The notes under the pieces were generated by a model, which was not told where the DNA came from, did not search any database, and worked only from the letters and a program-made list of their open reading frames with translations. A DNA stretch of 64,000 nucleotides from Candidatus Kaistia colombiensis (lineage in GTDB: Bacteria; Pseudomonadota; Alphaproteobacteria; Rhizobiales; Kaistiaceae), in NCBI GenBank assembly GCA_029203105.1, contig CP119318.1, forward strand, positions 201,001-265,000, in the 5' to 3' direction. The position numbers and the translations under genes were made by a program. Shown here piece after piece: positions 36,363 through 44,929 of this stretch. Numbering within the stretch: position 1 is the first letter of the stretch; each line of letters starts with the position of its first letter.

Positions 36363-36989
36363 ATGACCCAGACGAGCCACGACACCCCCGGCGAAAACGA
36401 CGGCTATCAGGAGCGCGAAGCCGTCGCGGTCTTCAACAGCGAAGCCGCCCTCAATGCCGCCGTCGACGCCCTGATGCAGTCTGGCGTTCGCCAGGCGGAC
36501 CTGAGCGTGCTGGCGCCGAGCGACAAGCTGACGCCGTCGGCGCCCGCGAGTACCCTCGAGGACAAGGATGACGCGCCGCGCGCGGCCTTTGTGACGAGCG
36601 ATTCGCGGGTCGAAGGCGCAGCCGCCCTCACCGGCGGCCCGGCCCTGATCACCGGCCTTGGCGCGGCGCTCGTCGCCGGAACGGTCGGCGTGGCGATGAT
36701 CCCTGCGCTGGTGGTGACGATCGGCGGCACCCTGGCGACCGGGTCCGCGGGCTTCCTGTTGTCGCGGCTGTTCGGCCGCAAGCATGCGGACGCCATCCAC
36801 GAGCAGCTCAAGAATGGCGGACTTCTGCTCTGGGTGCATGCGCCCGAGGCAAAGGACGACGAGCGCATCCTCACCATTCTGCGCGAGAATGGCGGCCGCG
36901 ACGCCCATATCCACGTCGTGCATCGCAAGTGGGGCACCGACGACGTGCCGTTCGACTCGGCCCAGCCTGACCCGCTGCTGAAGCTCTAG
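36363..36989 (+). CDS. Conserved hypothetical protein with central glycine-rich membrane segment
   Basis: A 208-residue protein of unknown function. The N-terminal ~60 residues resemble a small alpha/beta domain (EAVAVFNSEAALNAAVDALMQSGV). A central Gly/Ala-rich hydrophobic stretch (residues ~85-140) could span the membrane twice. The C-terminal half returns to a soluble segment (GGLLLWVHAP and AHIHVVHRKW). This layout is like stress-associated proteins that carry a flexible ligand-like domain around a glycine-rich membrane hairpin, but no named family is certain. Confidence 0.65.
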   Translation: MTQTSHDTPGENDGYQEREAVAVFNSEAALNAAVDALMQSGVRQADLSVLAPSDKLTPSAPASTLEDKDDAPRAAFVTSDSRVEGAAALTGGPALITGLGAALVAGTVGVAMIPALVVTIGGTLATGSAGFLLSRLFGRKHADAIHEQLKNGGLLLWVHAPEAKDDERILTILRENGGRDAHIHVVHRKWGTDDVPFDSAQPDPLLKL

Positions 36990-37003
36990 CACCGGACGCG
37001 CAT

Positions 37004-37030
37004 CGCGCGGCCGGCCTGGCCGGCCGCGCG
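37004..37030. terminator. Strong stem-loop between convergent genes
   Basis: CGCGCGGCCGGC and GCCGGCCGCGCG form a perfect 12-bp stem with CTG loop between the hypothetical protein gene (plus) and the SDR gene (minus). No T-run, but very stable. Confidence 0.65.
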
Positions 37031-37036
37031 AACGAC

Positions 37037-37813
37037 CTAGTCGTGATAGACGACCGAGCGGCCGCCATCCATGGTCAGCACCGAGCCGGTGCTGAAGGCC
37101 GCCTCGTCGCTGGCGAGGAACACCGCCGCATGCGCGACCTGTTCCGGCGTGCCGATGCGGCGGAGCGGAATCAACCCCTCGATACGCCCCCGCGCCGCCG
37201 CCGGATCGTCGAATTCCGCCAACCAGTCCCTGACCTTGTCGGTCTCGATATAGCCGGGCGCGATCGCGTTGATGCGGATGCCTTTCGGCGCATAGTCGAC
37301 CGCGAGCGAACGCGTCAGACCGATGAGGCCGTGCTTCGCCACCGGATAGGGGAACGTGCCCGGGATGATGGCAAAGGCATGGGTCGAGGCGATGTTGACG
37401 ACCGACCCCTGCCCTGCCGCGATCATCCCCGGCAGAACCGCGCGGATCATGTGCCAGGCGCCTTCGAGGTTGACGGCCATGCAACGCCGCCATTCCTCGT
37501 CTTCGAGTTCCAACGGATCGGCGAAGACGTTGATGCCGGCATTGTTGACCAGCACGTCGACCCGGCCATAGCGCTCGATGACCTCCGCGACGGCCGCCTC
37601 GACCGAGGCGCGCTCGCCGATATTCGCCGCCGCCGTCACCACCGCCGCCCCGGATGCCGACATCTCGGCCGCGAAGGCGGCAAGCGCCGCCGCGTCGATA
37701 TCGATCAGGCCGAGCGAGGCGCCTTCGGCAGCGAACTTGCGGGCGATGGCGGCGCCGATGCCGCGCGCCGCCCCCGTGACGATCGCGACCTTGTTTTCCA
37801 GACGTCCTGCCAT
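37037..37813 (-). CDS. SDR-family oxidoreductase (ara/gal operon)
   Basis: A 258-residue classical SDR: TGAARGIG at residues 13-20, NNAG in LVNNAGIN, catalytic Ser in IASTHA, and Tyr and Lys in YPVAKHG. It is the last gene of the araF-G-H-dehydratase operon, 7 bp after the dehydratase stop. It probably oxidises the imported sugar at C1, or an intermediate, ahead of the acid dehydratase. The substrate (L-arabinose, D-galactose or L-fucose type) is inferred from neighbours only. Confidence 0.88.
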   Translation of the reverse strand: MAGRLENKVAIVTGAARGIGAAIARKFAAEGASLGLIDIDAAALAAFAAEMSASGAAVVTAAANIGERASVEAAVAEVIERYGRVDVLVNNAGINVFADPLELEDEEWRRCMAVNLEGAWHMIRAVLPGMIAAGQGSVVNIASTHAFAIIPGTFPYPVAKHGLIGLTRSLAVDYAPKGIRINAIAPGYIETDKVRDWLAEFDDPAAARGRIEGLIPLRRIGTPEQVAHAAVFLASDEAAFSTGSVLTMDGGRSVVYHD

Positions 37814-37820
37814 CGTGGTC

Positions 37821-38996
37821 CTACCAGTCGACGATGGTGCCGTCGGGCATGACGGCCTCGCGGGTCGGGAACGGCTCCTGCTTCCAGGGATGCTTCGCCG
37901 CGACGGCGAGATCGACCTCGACGCCGAGACCGGGCGCCTGCGGCACCTGCCAGGCGCCGTCGACGCGCTCGATCGGCCCCTGCACCACCTCGAAATACCA
38001 CGGCACCGCGCCGGTCATCTCTTCCTGGATGATGACGTTCGGCGTGGCGACGTCGAAATGCAGCGCCGCGACACCGGCGATCGGCCCGAGCGGATTGTGC
38101 GGAGCAAGGCCGATGCCGGCCACTTCCGCCAGCGCCGCGATCCGCCGCGCTTCACTGAAGCCGCCGCAATGGCAGAGATCGGGCTGCGCCACGGTCATGG
38201 TGCGCGCCTCGATATACGGCGCGAATTCGGCCGCGCTCGTCAGCCGCTCGCCATGCGCGATCGGAACCGGCGAGGCATCGGCGATCACCTTCATCGACGC
38301 GACATCGCCGGGCGGGATCGGCTCTTCGGCGAACATGACGCCGAACGGCTCCAGCGCGCGCAGATAGGCAAGCGCCGCACCGGCCGAGGCGCAACGGCCG
38401 TGGAAATCGACCATCAGCTCGATCTCGGGGCCGACGGCCTCGCGCAGCGCGCCCATGCTCTTGACGAAATCGTCAATGGCCGCCGGCGTTGCCGTGTAGT
38501 GGGTATAGGGCACGTTGACGACCTTCATCGCCTTGTAGCCCTGCTCCTTGACGGCGAGGCCGCGCTCGACCAGCGAAGACGCATCCATCGAATGATAGAC
38601 GGCGTCCATCTGGCCGAGGCCGAGATGGGTGTAGATCGGCACGCGGTCGCGCACCTTGCCGCCGAACAGCCGCCAGACCGGCACGTCGAGCGACTTGCCG
38701 AGAATATCCCACAGCGCCATCTCGATGCCGGAAAGCGCCGTCATGCCGATGACGCCGAGCGGCTGCCAGAAGCCGTGCTTCTTCATCGCCCGCACGGCAT
38801 GCTCGATATCGCGCGGGTCGAGGCCGAGCAGGATCGGCTCGAGGTCGGCGATGGCGCCGACGATGGCGCGCGCCTTCCATTCCAGCGTCGCCTCGCCCCA
38901 GCCATAGAGGCCGGGCTGGTCGGTCAGGACGCGGACGAACACCCAGTTCCGCATCTCGGCATTGACGACATGCGTCTCGATCTTGGTGATCTTCAT
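37821..38996 (-). CDS. dgoD: Enolase-superfamily sugar-acid dehydratase, galactonate dehydratase family
   Basis: A 391-residue mandelate-racemase/enolase-superfamily protein. Metal-binding acids lie in MVDFHGR (Asp), FAEEPIPP (Glu) and HGERL (Glu). Catalytic His candidates are in DFHGR and APHNPLGP, the two-His pattern of D-galactonate dehydratases. QPDLCHCGGFSEA also fits. It should turn galactonate, or a close sugar acid, into a 2-keto-3-deoxy acid. It sits in the araFGH operon, 9 bp after araH, and fits an oxidative sugar pathway with the SDR. Activity on another aldonate (arabinonate, fuconate) is possible. Confidence 0.82.
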   Translation of the reverse strand: MKITKIETHVVNAEMRNWVFVRVLTDQPGLYGWGEATLEWKARAIVGAIADLEPILLGLDPRDIEHAVRAMKKHGFWQPLGVIGMTALSGIEMALWDILGKSLDVPVWRLFGGKVRDRVPIYTHLGLGQMDAVYHSMDASSLVERGLAVKEQGYKAMKVVNVPYTHYTATPAAIDDFVKSMGALREAVGPEIELMVDFHGRCASAGAALAYLRALEPFGVMFAEEPIPPGDVASMKVIADASPVPIAHGERLTSAAEFAPYIEARTMTVAQPDLCHCGGFSEARRIAALAEVAGIGLAPHNPLGPIAGVAALHFDVATPNVIIQEEMTGAVPWYFEVVQGPIERVDGAWQVPQAPGLGVEVDLAVAAKHPWKQEPFPTREAVMPDGTIVDW

Positions 38997-39005
38997 GATG
39001 GTGTC

Positions 39006-39955
39006 CTAGCGACGGCCAAGGGAACGGGAGCGCAGATTGTCGAGAAGAACCGCCAGCAGCAGGATCAGGCCGCGAACGACATACTGGTAGAAGGCCTGGA
39101 TGTTGAGCAGGTTCATGACGTTCTCGGCAATGCCCAGGATCAGCACGCCGACGATGACGCCGGTGATTGCCGCGCGGCCGCCGGCCAACGAGACGCCGCC
39201 GAGCACGCAGGCGGAGATGACCGAGAGCTCCAGACCGGTCGCCGCATTGGGCTGGCCCGAGGTGATGCGCGAGGCGAGCAGGATGCCGGCGATGGCGCAG
39301 ACGAGGCCCTGCAGCGTGAATATCCAGATCCGCATCCAGTCGACATTGACGCCGGCGAGCCGCGAGGCTTCCGGATTGCCGCCGATCGCCAGCGTGTTGC
39401 GGCCGAAGACGGTGCGATTGAGCACGAAGCCGAAGACCACGAACAGCGCGCCCATCACCCAGATCGGCGTCGGCACGCCGAGGAACTTCGACAGAGCGAG
39501 CTGGTAGAACGACGCGTCATTGATGCCGACGGCGCGGCCATCGGACGAGATCAGCGCCAGGCCGCGCACGATCTGCATGGTGGCGAGCGTCGTGATCAGC
39601 GCGTTGATCTTCAGCTTGGCGATGACGACGCCGTTGACGAAGCCGACAAAGGTACCGAAGCCGACCGCGATCAGCAGGCCGAGCGGGATCGAGCCGGTGG
39701 CGTTCGACGCCATGACCGCGACCATGCCGGAGAAGGCGACGATCGAGCCGACCGAAAGGTCGAAATCGCGCGAGGCCAGGCAGAACATCATCGTGCAGGC
39801 GACGATGCCGATGGTGACGACCGACTGCAACAGGCCGAGCATGTTGCGCTCGGTCAGGAAGTTCGGAACCGTCAGCGACACCACCGCGAAGGCGATGGCG
39901 AAGATGACGACGAGGCCCTGCTCGCCGAGCAGGATGCGTTTCAGGGAACCGGTCA

Positions 39956-39956
<1 letters not shown>
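39006..39956 (-). CDS. araH: L-arabinose-type ABC transporter permease AraH
   Basis: A 316-residue CUT2 permease that in length and sequence follows AraH: NFLTERNMLGLLQSVVTIGIV, SRDFDLSVGSIVAFSGM, VNGVVIAKLKINALITTL, FGRNTLAIGGNPEASRLAGV and ENVMNLLNIQAFYQYVVRG. About nine membrane helices. ATG overlaps the TGA of araG by one base. It transports L-arabinose or a related sugar such as galactose with AraF and AraG. Confidence 0.88.
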
Positions 39957-41476
<1,520 letters not shown>

Positions 41477-41502
41477 GTCGCGACCCTCCCCGCAAACGAG
41501 AA

Positions 41503-41529
41503 CCGGCGGCGGAATGGATCCGCCGCCGG
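41503..41529 (-). terminator. Stem-loop between araF and araG
   Basis: CCGGCGGCGGA and TCCGCCGCCGG form a perfect 11-bp stem with a 5-nt loop, ~20 bp after the araF stop. Probable processing barrier or partial terminator giving more AraF than AraGH. Confidence 0.75.
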
Positions 41530-41548
41530 AATATCCAAGGCCGAGTGA

Positions 41549-42532
41549 TTACTCGATGCCGAGGTCCTTGCGGACAGCCTCGTAATTGTCGCGAAGGGCG
41601 AGCTGGCCGGCGGTGAGCGTCAGGGCCGGCGGCGCCTTGTCGTTGGCGATCCAGTCATACATGTTCAGCACCGTCTCATAGCCGTGACGCTTCGGCGAGA
41701 TGATGACGGTGCCGACGAAGCCGGTCGCGTCAGCCTTCTTGAACTCGTTGATCGCCGATTCCGCGCCGCCAATGCCGACACCGATGACGTTCGCCGCCGG
41801 GATGCCGACGCTTTCGGTCGCGCGGACGGCGCCGAGCACGGCTTCGTCATTCACGCCGAAGGCGACCCAGTTCTTGATGTCCGCATGCTTGTTGAGCACG
41901 ACGGTGGCAGCGTTCAGGGCTGCTTCCGTGTCGGTTTTTGCCTGCGGCGCGTCGAAGATGTTCTCGGCCGGGAAGCCGGCAGCCTTCAGGGCAGCGATGG
42001 CGCCCTCGACGCGGTCGACAGCGGTCGGCAACTGGTCATAGGAGATGCGCATCGCGCCGACCGTCTTCGGGTCCCAGCCGCGCTTCTTGATTTCGGCTGC
42101 GATCGCTTCGCCAACGGCCTCACCGATCTTGGTTGCCGAGATGCCCATATGCGGCACGGCCTCGAGCGGCTTGCCATCGGCATCGACCAGACGGTCATCG
42201 ACGGTCATGACCTTCAGGCCATTGGCCTCGGCCTTGGCGACGATGCCGGGACCGAGCTTGACGTCGGGCGTGCAGACGATGAATCCCTGTGCGCCCTGGG
42301 CGCCGAGATTGTCGATCGCCGACTGCAGCTTCTCGCCGTCGTCGGCGCCGATCTTGACCAGCGTGAAGCCCTTCTCCTTGGCCGCGATCTCGGCGAACTT
42401 CCATTCGTCCTGGAACCAGGGCTCTTCCGGCTGCTTGACGACGAAGCCGATCTTGACGTCCGCCGCATAGGCCGACGACAGGGCGATCATCACGGCCGCG
42501 CCGGCCATGACGGCACTCTTCCAAAGGCGCAT
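41549..42532 (-). CDS. araF: L-arabinose-type periplasmic binding protein AraF
   Basis: A 327-residue periplasmic protein. Signal peptide residues 1-23 (VMAGAAVMIALSSAYA). The mature start VKIGFVVKQPEEPWFQDEWKFAE is very close to AraF, including the KQPEEPWFQ ligand region, and further motifs are FIVCTPDVKLGP, VMTVDDRLVDADG, VGAMRISYDQLPTA, WVAFGVNDEAVLGAVRATE and GVGIGG. It binds L-arabinose (also galactose/fucose in some relatives). GGGAG lies 7 nt before the ATG. First gene of the operon; control by the divergent GntR regulator is likely. Confidence 0.9.
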   Translation of the reverse strand: MRLWKSAVMAGAAVMIALSSAYAADVKIGFVVKQPEEPWFQDEWKFAEIAAKEKGFTLVKIGADDGEKLQSAIDNLGAQGAQGFIVCTPDVKLGPGIVAKAEANGLKVMTVDDRLVDADGKPLEAVPHMGISATKIGEAVGEAIAAEIKKRGWDPKTVGAMRISYDQLPTAVDRVEGAIAALKAAGFPAENIFDAPQAKTDTEAALNAATVVLNKHADIKNWVAFGVNDEAVLGAVRATESVGIPAANVIGVGIGGAESAINEFKKADATGFVGTVIISPKRHGYETVLNMYDWIANDKAPPALTLTAGQLALRDNYEAVRKDLGIE

Positions 42533-42585
42533 TGTCTCACTCCCACGAGATAAATTGGCCCGCCGCTCGTAGCGGCAGTGTCAAA

Positions 42586-42645
42586 CCCATATTTCGAATG
42601 ATCATACCCGTCAACGCTGTTGTATGATTATATGGGCGAATGATC
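42586..42645. promoter_or_regulatory. Operator candidate between araF and gntR-type gene
   Basis: The divergent intergenic region has nested inverted repeats: CCCATAT (42586-42592) with ATATGGG (42630-42636), and inside them ATCATAC (42601-42607) with GTATGAT (42622-42628). A direct repeat CGAATGATC occurs at 42595-42603 and 42637-42645. The AT-rich half-sites suit a GntR/FCD dimer and could control both directions. The site is inferred. Confidence 0.6.
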
Positions 42646-42677
42646 CGACCCCTTGATCCCGGACCGGCCGCGTGGGA

Positions 42678-43496
42678 ATGGCAGAGAGCCAATCCAGAAT
42701 GGCGACACTTGAACAGAGTCCGATGACAAGCCCAGCCGAGACGCGCGCCAAGACGACAGCAGAGACGAGTTCCGAGCCGGGCGCCGCCACGCTTGTCGTC
42801 CGCCGCGCCAAGCCGCGCGTGCAAAAGGAGATCATCGCGACACTGGCGCGCGCCATCGCCTCCGGCCGCTATCCGCCCAACAGCAATTTGCCGCGCGAAA
42901 ACGATCTCTGCGCCGAGTTCGGCGTCAGCCGGACGGTGATCCGCGAGGCGCTGAAAGTGCTGGAATCGAAGGGGCTGTTGCGCGGCCGCCCGCGCGTCGG
43001 CACCACGGTGCGCGACAAGGAGGACTGGAACCTCCTCGATCCCGACATCGTCGACTGGATGGGGACGGGATTTCTCGACCCGGCGCTGCTGATGTCGATC
43101 CTCGAGGCCCGCCGCGCCATCGAGCCGGCGGCGGCCGAACTGGCGGCGACCCGCGCCACCACGCAGGAGATCGCCGATCTCGACCATGCCTGGCAGCGGA
43201 TGGCCGAGGCCGTCGACGACGAGACCTTCACCGAGGCCGACGTGGCATTCCACACTGTGCTTCTGAAGGCGAGCCACAACCGCGTCTTCGCGCAGTTCTC
43301 GGGCCTGATCCACGCCGCGATGCAGCGTGCGCTCGGCGCTTCCAATCGCTCGGTAGCAAACCACGAGGAAGCGCTTCGCGTGCATCACTGGCTGGTCGAG
43401 GCGCTACGCCTTCGCGACAAGGAAGGCGCCCGCAAGGCCGTCGAGGCCATCCTCGATCTCGCCGAACGCGATCTCAGGGCCGCGGCGGCAGAATAG
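42678..43496 (+). CDS. GntR-family transcriptional regulator (FCD domain)
   Basis: A ~272-residue FadR-type GntR regulator. The winged helix lies at residues ~50-110 (NLPRENDLCAEFGVSRTVIREALKVLESKGLL). The FCD effector domain has metal-site candidates Asp and His in EADVAFHTVLLKASHN, His near HAAMQ, and His in the LRVHHWLVEALR helix. It is divergent from araF, and presumably represses the araFGH-dehydratase operon until a sugar acid binds. The start is unsure; ATG codons at 42702 and 42723 are alternatives, since the N-terminal ~40 residues are low-complexity. Confidence 0.88.
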   Translation: MAESQSRMATLEQSPMTSPAETRAKTTAETSSEPGAATLVVRRAKPRVQKEIIATLARAIASGRYPPNSNLPRENDLCAEFGVSRTVIREALKVLESKGLLRGRPRVGTTVRDKEDWNLLDPDIVDWMGTGFLDPALLMSILEARRAIEPAAAELAATRATTQEIADLDHAWQRMAEAVDDETFTEADVAFHTVLLKASHNRVFAQFSGLIHAAMQRALGASNRSVANHEEALRVHHWLVEALRLRDKEGARKAVEAILDLAERDLRAAAAE

Positions 43497-43501
43497 GAAA
43501 A

Positions 43502-43530
43502 GCCGGCAGTCTTGCTGCCGGCCCTTCTTT
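43502..43530 (+). terminator. Intrinsic terminator of the gntR-type gene
   Basis: GCCGGCAG (43502-43509) and CTGCCGGC (43515-43522) form an 8-bp stem with a 5-nt loop, followed by CCTTCTTT. It starts 6 bp after the regulator stop. Confidence 0.8.
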
Positions 43531-43598
43531 GCAATGGTTCAAGCCGTCAGGGCGTCACGCGGCATCCGCTGCCGCGCGTATCTGCCAGCTCGCCCGGA

Positions 43599-44717
43599 TC
43601 AATCCCAGGCGAGCGCGCCGCCGTTCTGGTATTCGATGACGCGCGTCTCGAAGAAGTTTTTCTCCTTCTTCAGATCCATCGCTTCCGACATCCACGGGAA
43701 CGGGTTTTCCGTCTCCGGGAACACCGGCGCCAGGCCAAGCTGGGCGCAGCGGCGGTTGGCGATGAAGTGCATGTAGCTCTCGCAGAGCGCCGCATTCAGG
43801 CCGAGGAAGCCGCGCGGCATCGTATCGCGGCCATAGGAAGCCTCGAGTTCGGCCGCCTCACGGATCATCGAGCGCAGCTCGTCCTGGAACGACGCCGTCC
43901 AGAGATGCGGGTTCTCCGCCTTGATCTGGTTGATGACGTCAATGCCGAAGTTCAGGTGGATGCTCTCGTCGCGCAGGATGTATTGATACTGCTCGGCGAT
44001 GCCGACCATCTTGTTGCGGCGGCCGAGCGACAGGATCTGCGCGAAGCCCGTGTAGAACCACATCCCCTCGAAGATGACGTAGAAGGCGACGAGATCGCGC
44101 ATGAACGCCTGGTCGGTCTCGGGCGTGCCGGTCTTGAAGTCGGGATCGTCGAGATGCTGGGTGTGCTTCAGCGCCCAGGCCGCCTTGTCGGTGATCGACG
44201 GCACTTCCCGGTACATGTTGAACAGCTCGCCCTCGTCGAGGCCGAGGCTCTCGACGATGTACTGGAAGGTATGCGTGTGCACCGCCTCTTCAAAGGCCTG
44301 GCGCAGCAGGTATTGCCGGCATTCGGGGTTGGTCAGATGGCGATAGATCGCCAGCACGATGTTGTTGGCGACCAGCGATTCCGAGGCGGCGAAGAAGCCG
44401 AGATTGCGCTTGATGGCGCGACGCTCGTCCTCGGTCAGCCCGTCCTTCGACTTCCACAGCGCGATATCGGCCTGCATCGAGACTTCGGTCGGCATCCAGT
44501 GGTTGTTGCAGCCGGCGAGGTACTTTTCCCAGGCCCAGCGATATTTGAGCGGCAGCAGCTGGTTCACGTCGGCGCGGCAATTGATCATCGCCTTGTCGTC
44601 GACGGAGACGCGGCCGCCGGAACGGTCAATCGAGCCGAGACCGGTGGCATCGGCGGTGGGCTGATCGGCAGGGGCGCCCGGCGTGGAAGTGGCTTTGGGT
44701 TCGGACCAGTCGAGCAT
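43599..44717 (-). CDS. nrdB: Ribonucleotide reductase beta subunit, class Ic type
   Basis: A 372-residue R2 subunit that stores the oxidant for ribonucleotide reduction. The ferritin-like helices carry metal ligands Glu113 (ASESL), Glu144 and His147 (EAVHTHTF), Glu217 (FEGMW), Glu251 and His254 (RDESIHLNF). The residue seven after Glu144, which is the radical Tyr in class Ia (E-x-x-H-x-x-x-Y), is Phe151. The first ligand is Glu instead of Asp. Both features define the Chlamydia-type class Ic R2 with an Mn/Fe cofactor. AAGGAG lies 7 nt before the ATG at 44717. It follows nrdA with a type A repeat between. Confidence 0.93.
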   Translation of the reverse strand: MLDWSEPKATSTPGAPADQPTADATGLGSIDRSGGRVSVDDKAMINCRADVNQLLPLKYRWAWEKYLAGCNNHWMPTEVSMQADIALWKSKDGLTEDERRAIKRNLGFFAASESLVANNIVLAIYRHLTNPECRQYLLRQAFEEAVHTHTFQYIVESLGLDEGELFNMYREVPSITDKAAWALKHTQHLDDPDFKTGTPETDQAFMRDLVAFYVIFEGMWFYTGFAQILSLGRRNKMVGIAEQYQYILRDESIHLNFGIDVINQIKAENPHLWTASFQDELRSMIREAAELEASYGRDTMPRGFLGLNAALCESYMHFIANRRCAQLGLAPVFPETENPFPWMSEAMDLKKEKNFFETRVIEYQNGGALAWD

Positions 44718-44775
44718 GGTCAACTCCTTTGAATATTTGCTGCGCGGCACAAAGGCGCGCGGCGAGAGGATTCTT

Positions 44776-44900
44776 CACCTCTCCCTGAGGGAGAGGTCGA
44801 CGCACGAAGTGCGGCGGGTGAGGGTTTAGGAAACCGTCCGGGAGAGGGCGTAAACCCTCACCCGGACCTGCGGTCCGACCTCTCCCTCAGGGAGAGGTAA
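44776..44900. repeat. Palindromic intergenic repeat, type A, copy 3 (inside nrdAB)
   Basis: It has the same architecture as the copies at 4667, 27870 and 60887, with terminal hairpins and a GGGTGAGGGTTTA/TAAACCCTCACCC pair. It lies between nrdA (upstream, minus strand) and nrdB, and starts 29 bp after the nrdA stop. In the transcript it would form a large intercistronic structure. Confidence 0.9.
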
Positions 44901-44929
44901 AGTGCAGAACCGCCCTCACAAAACTCGCC

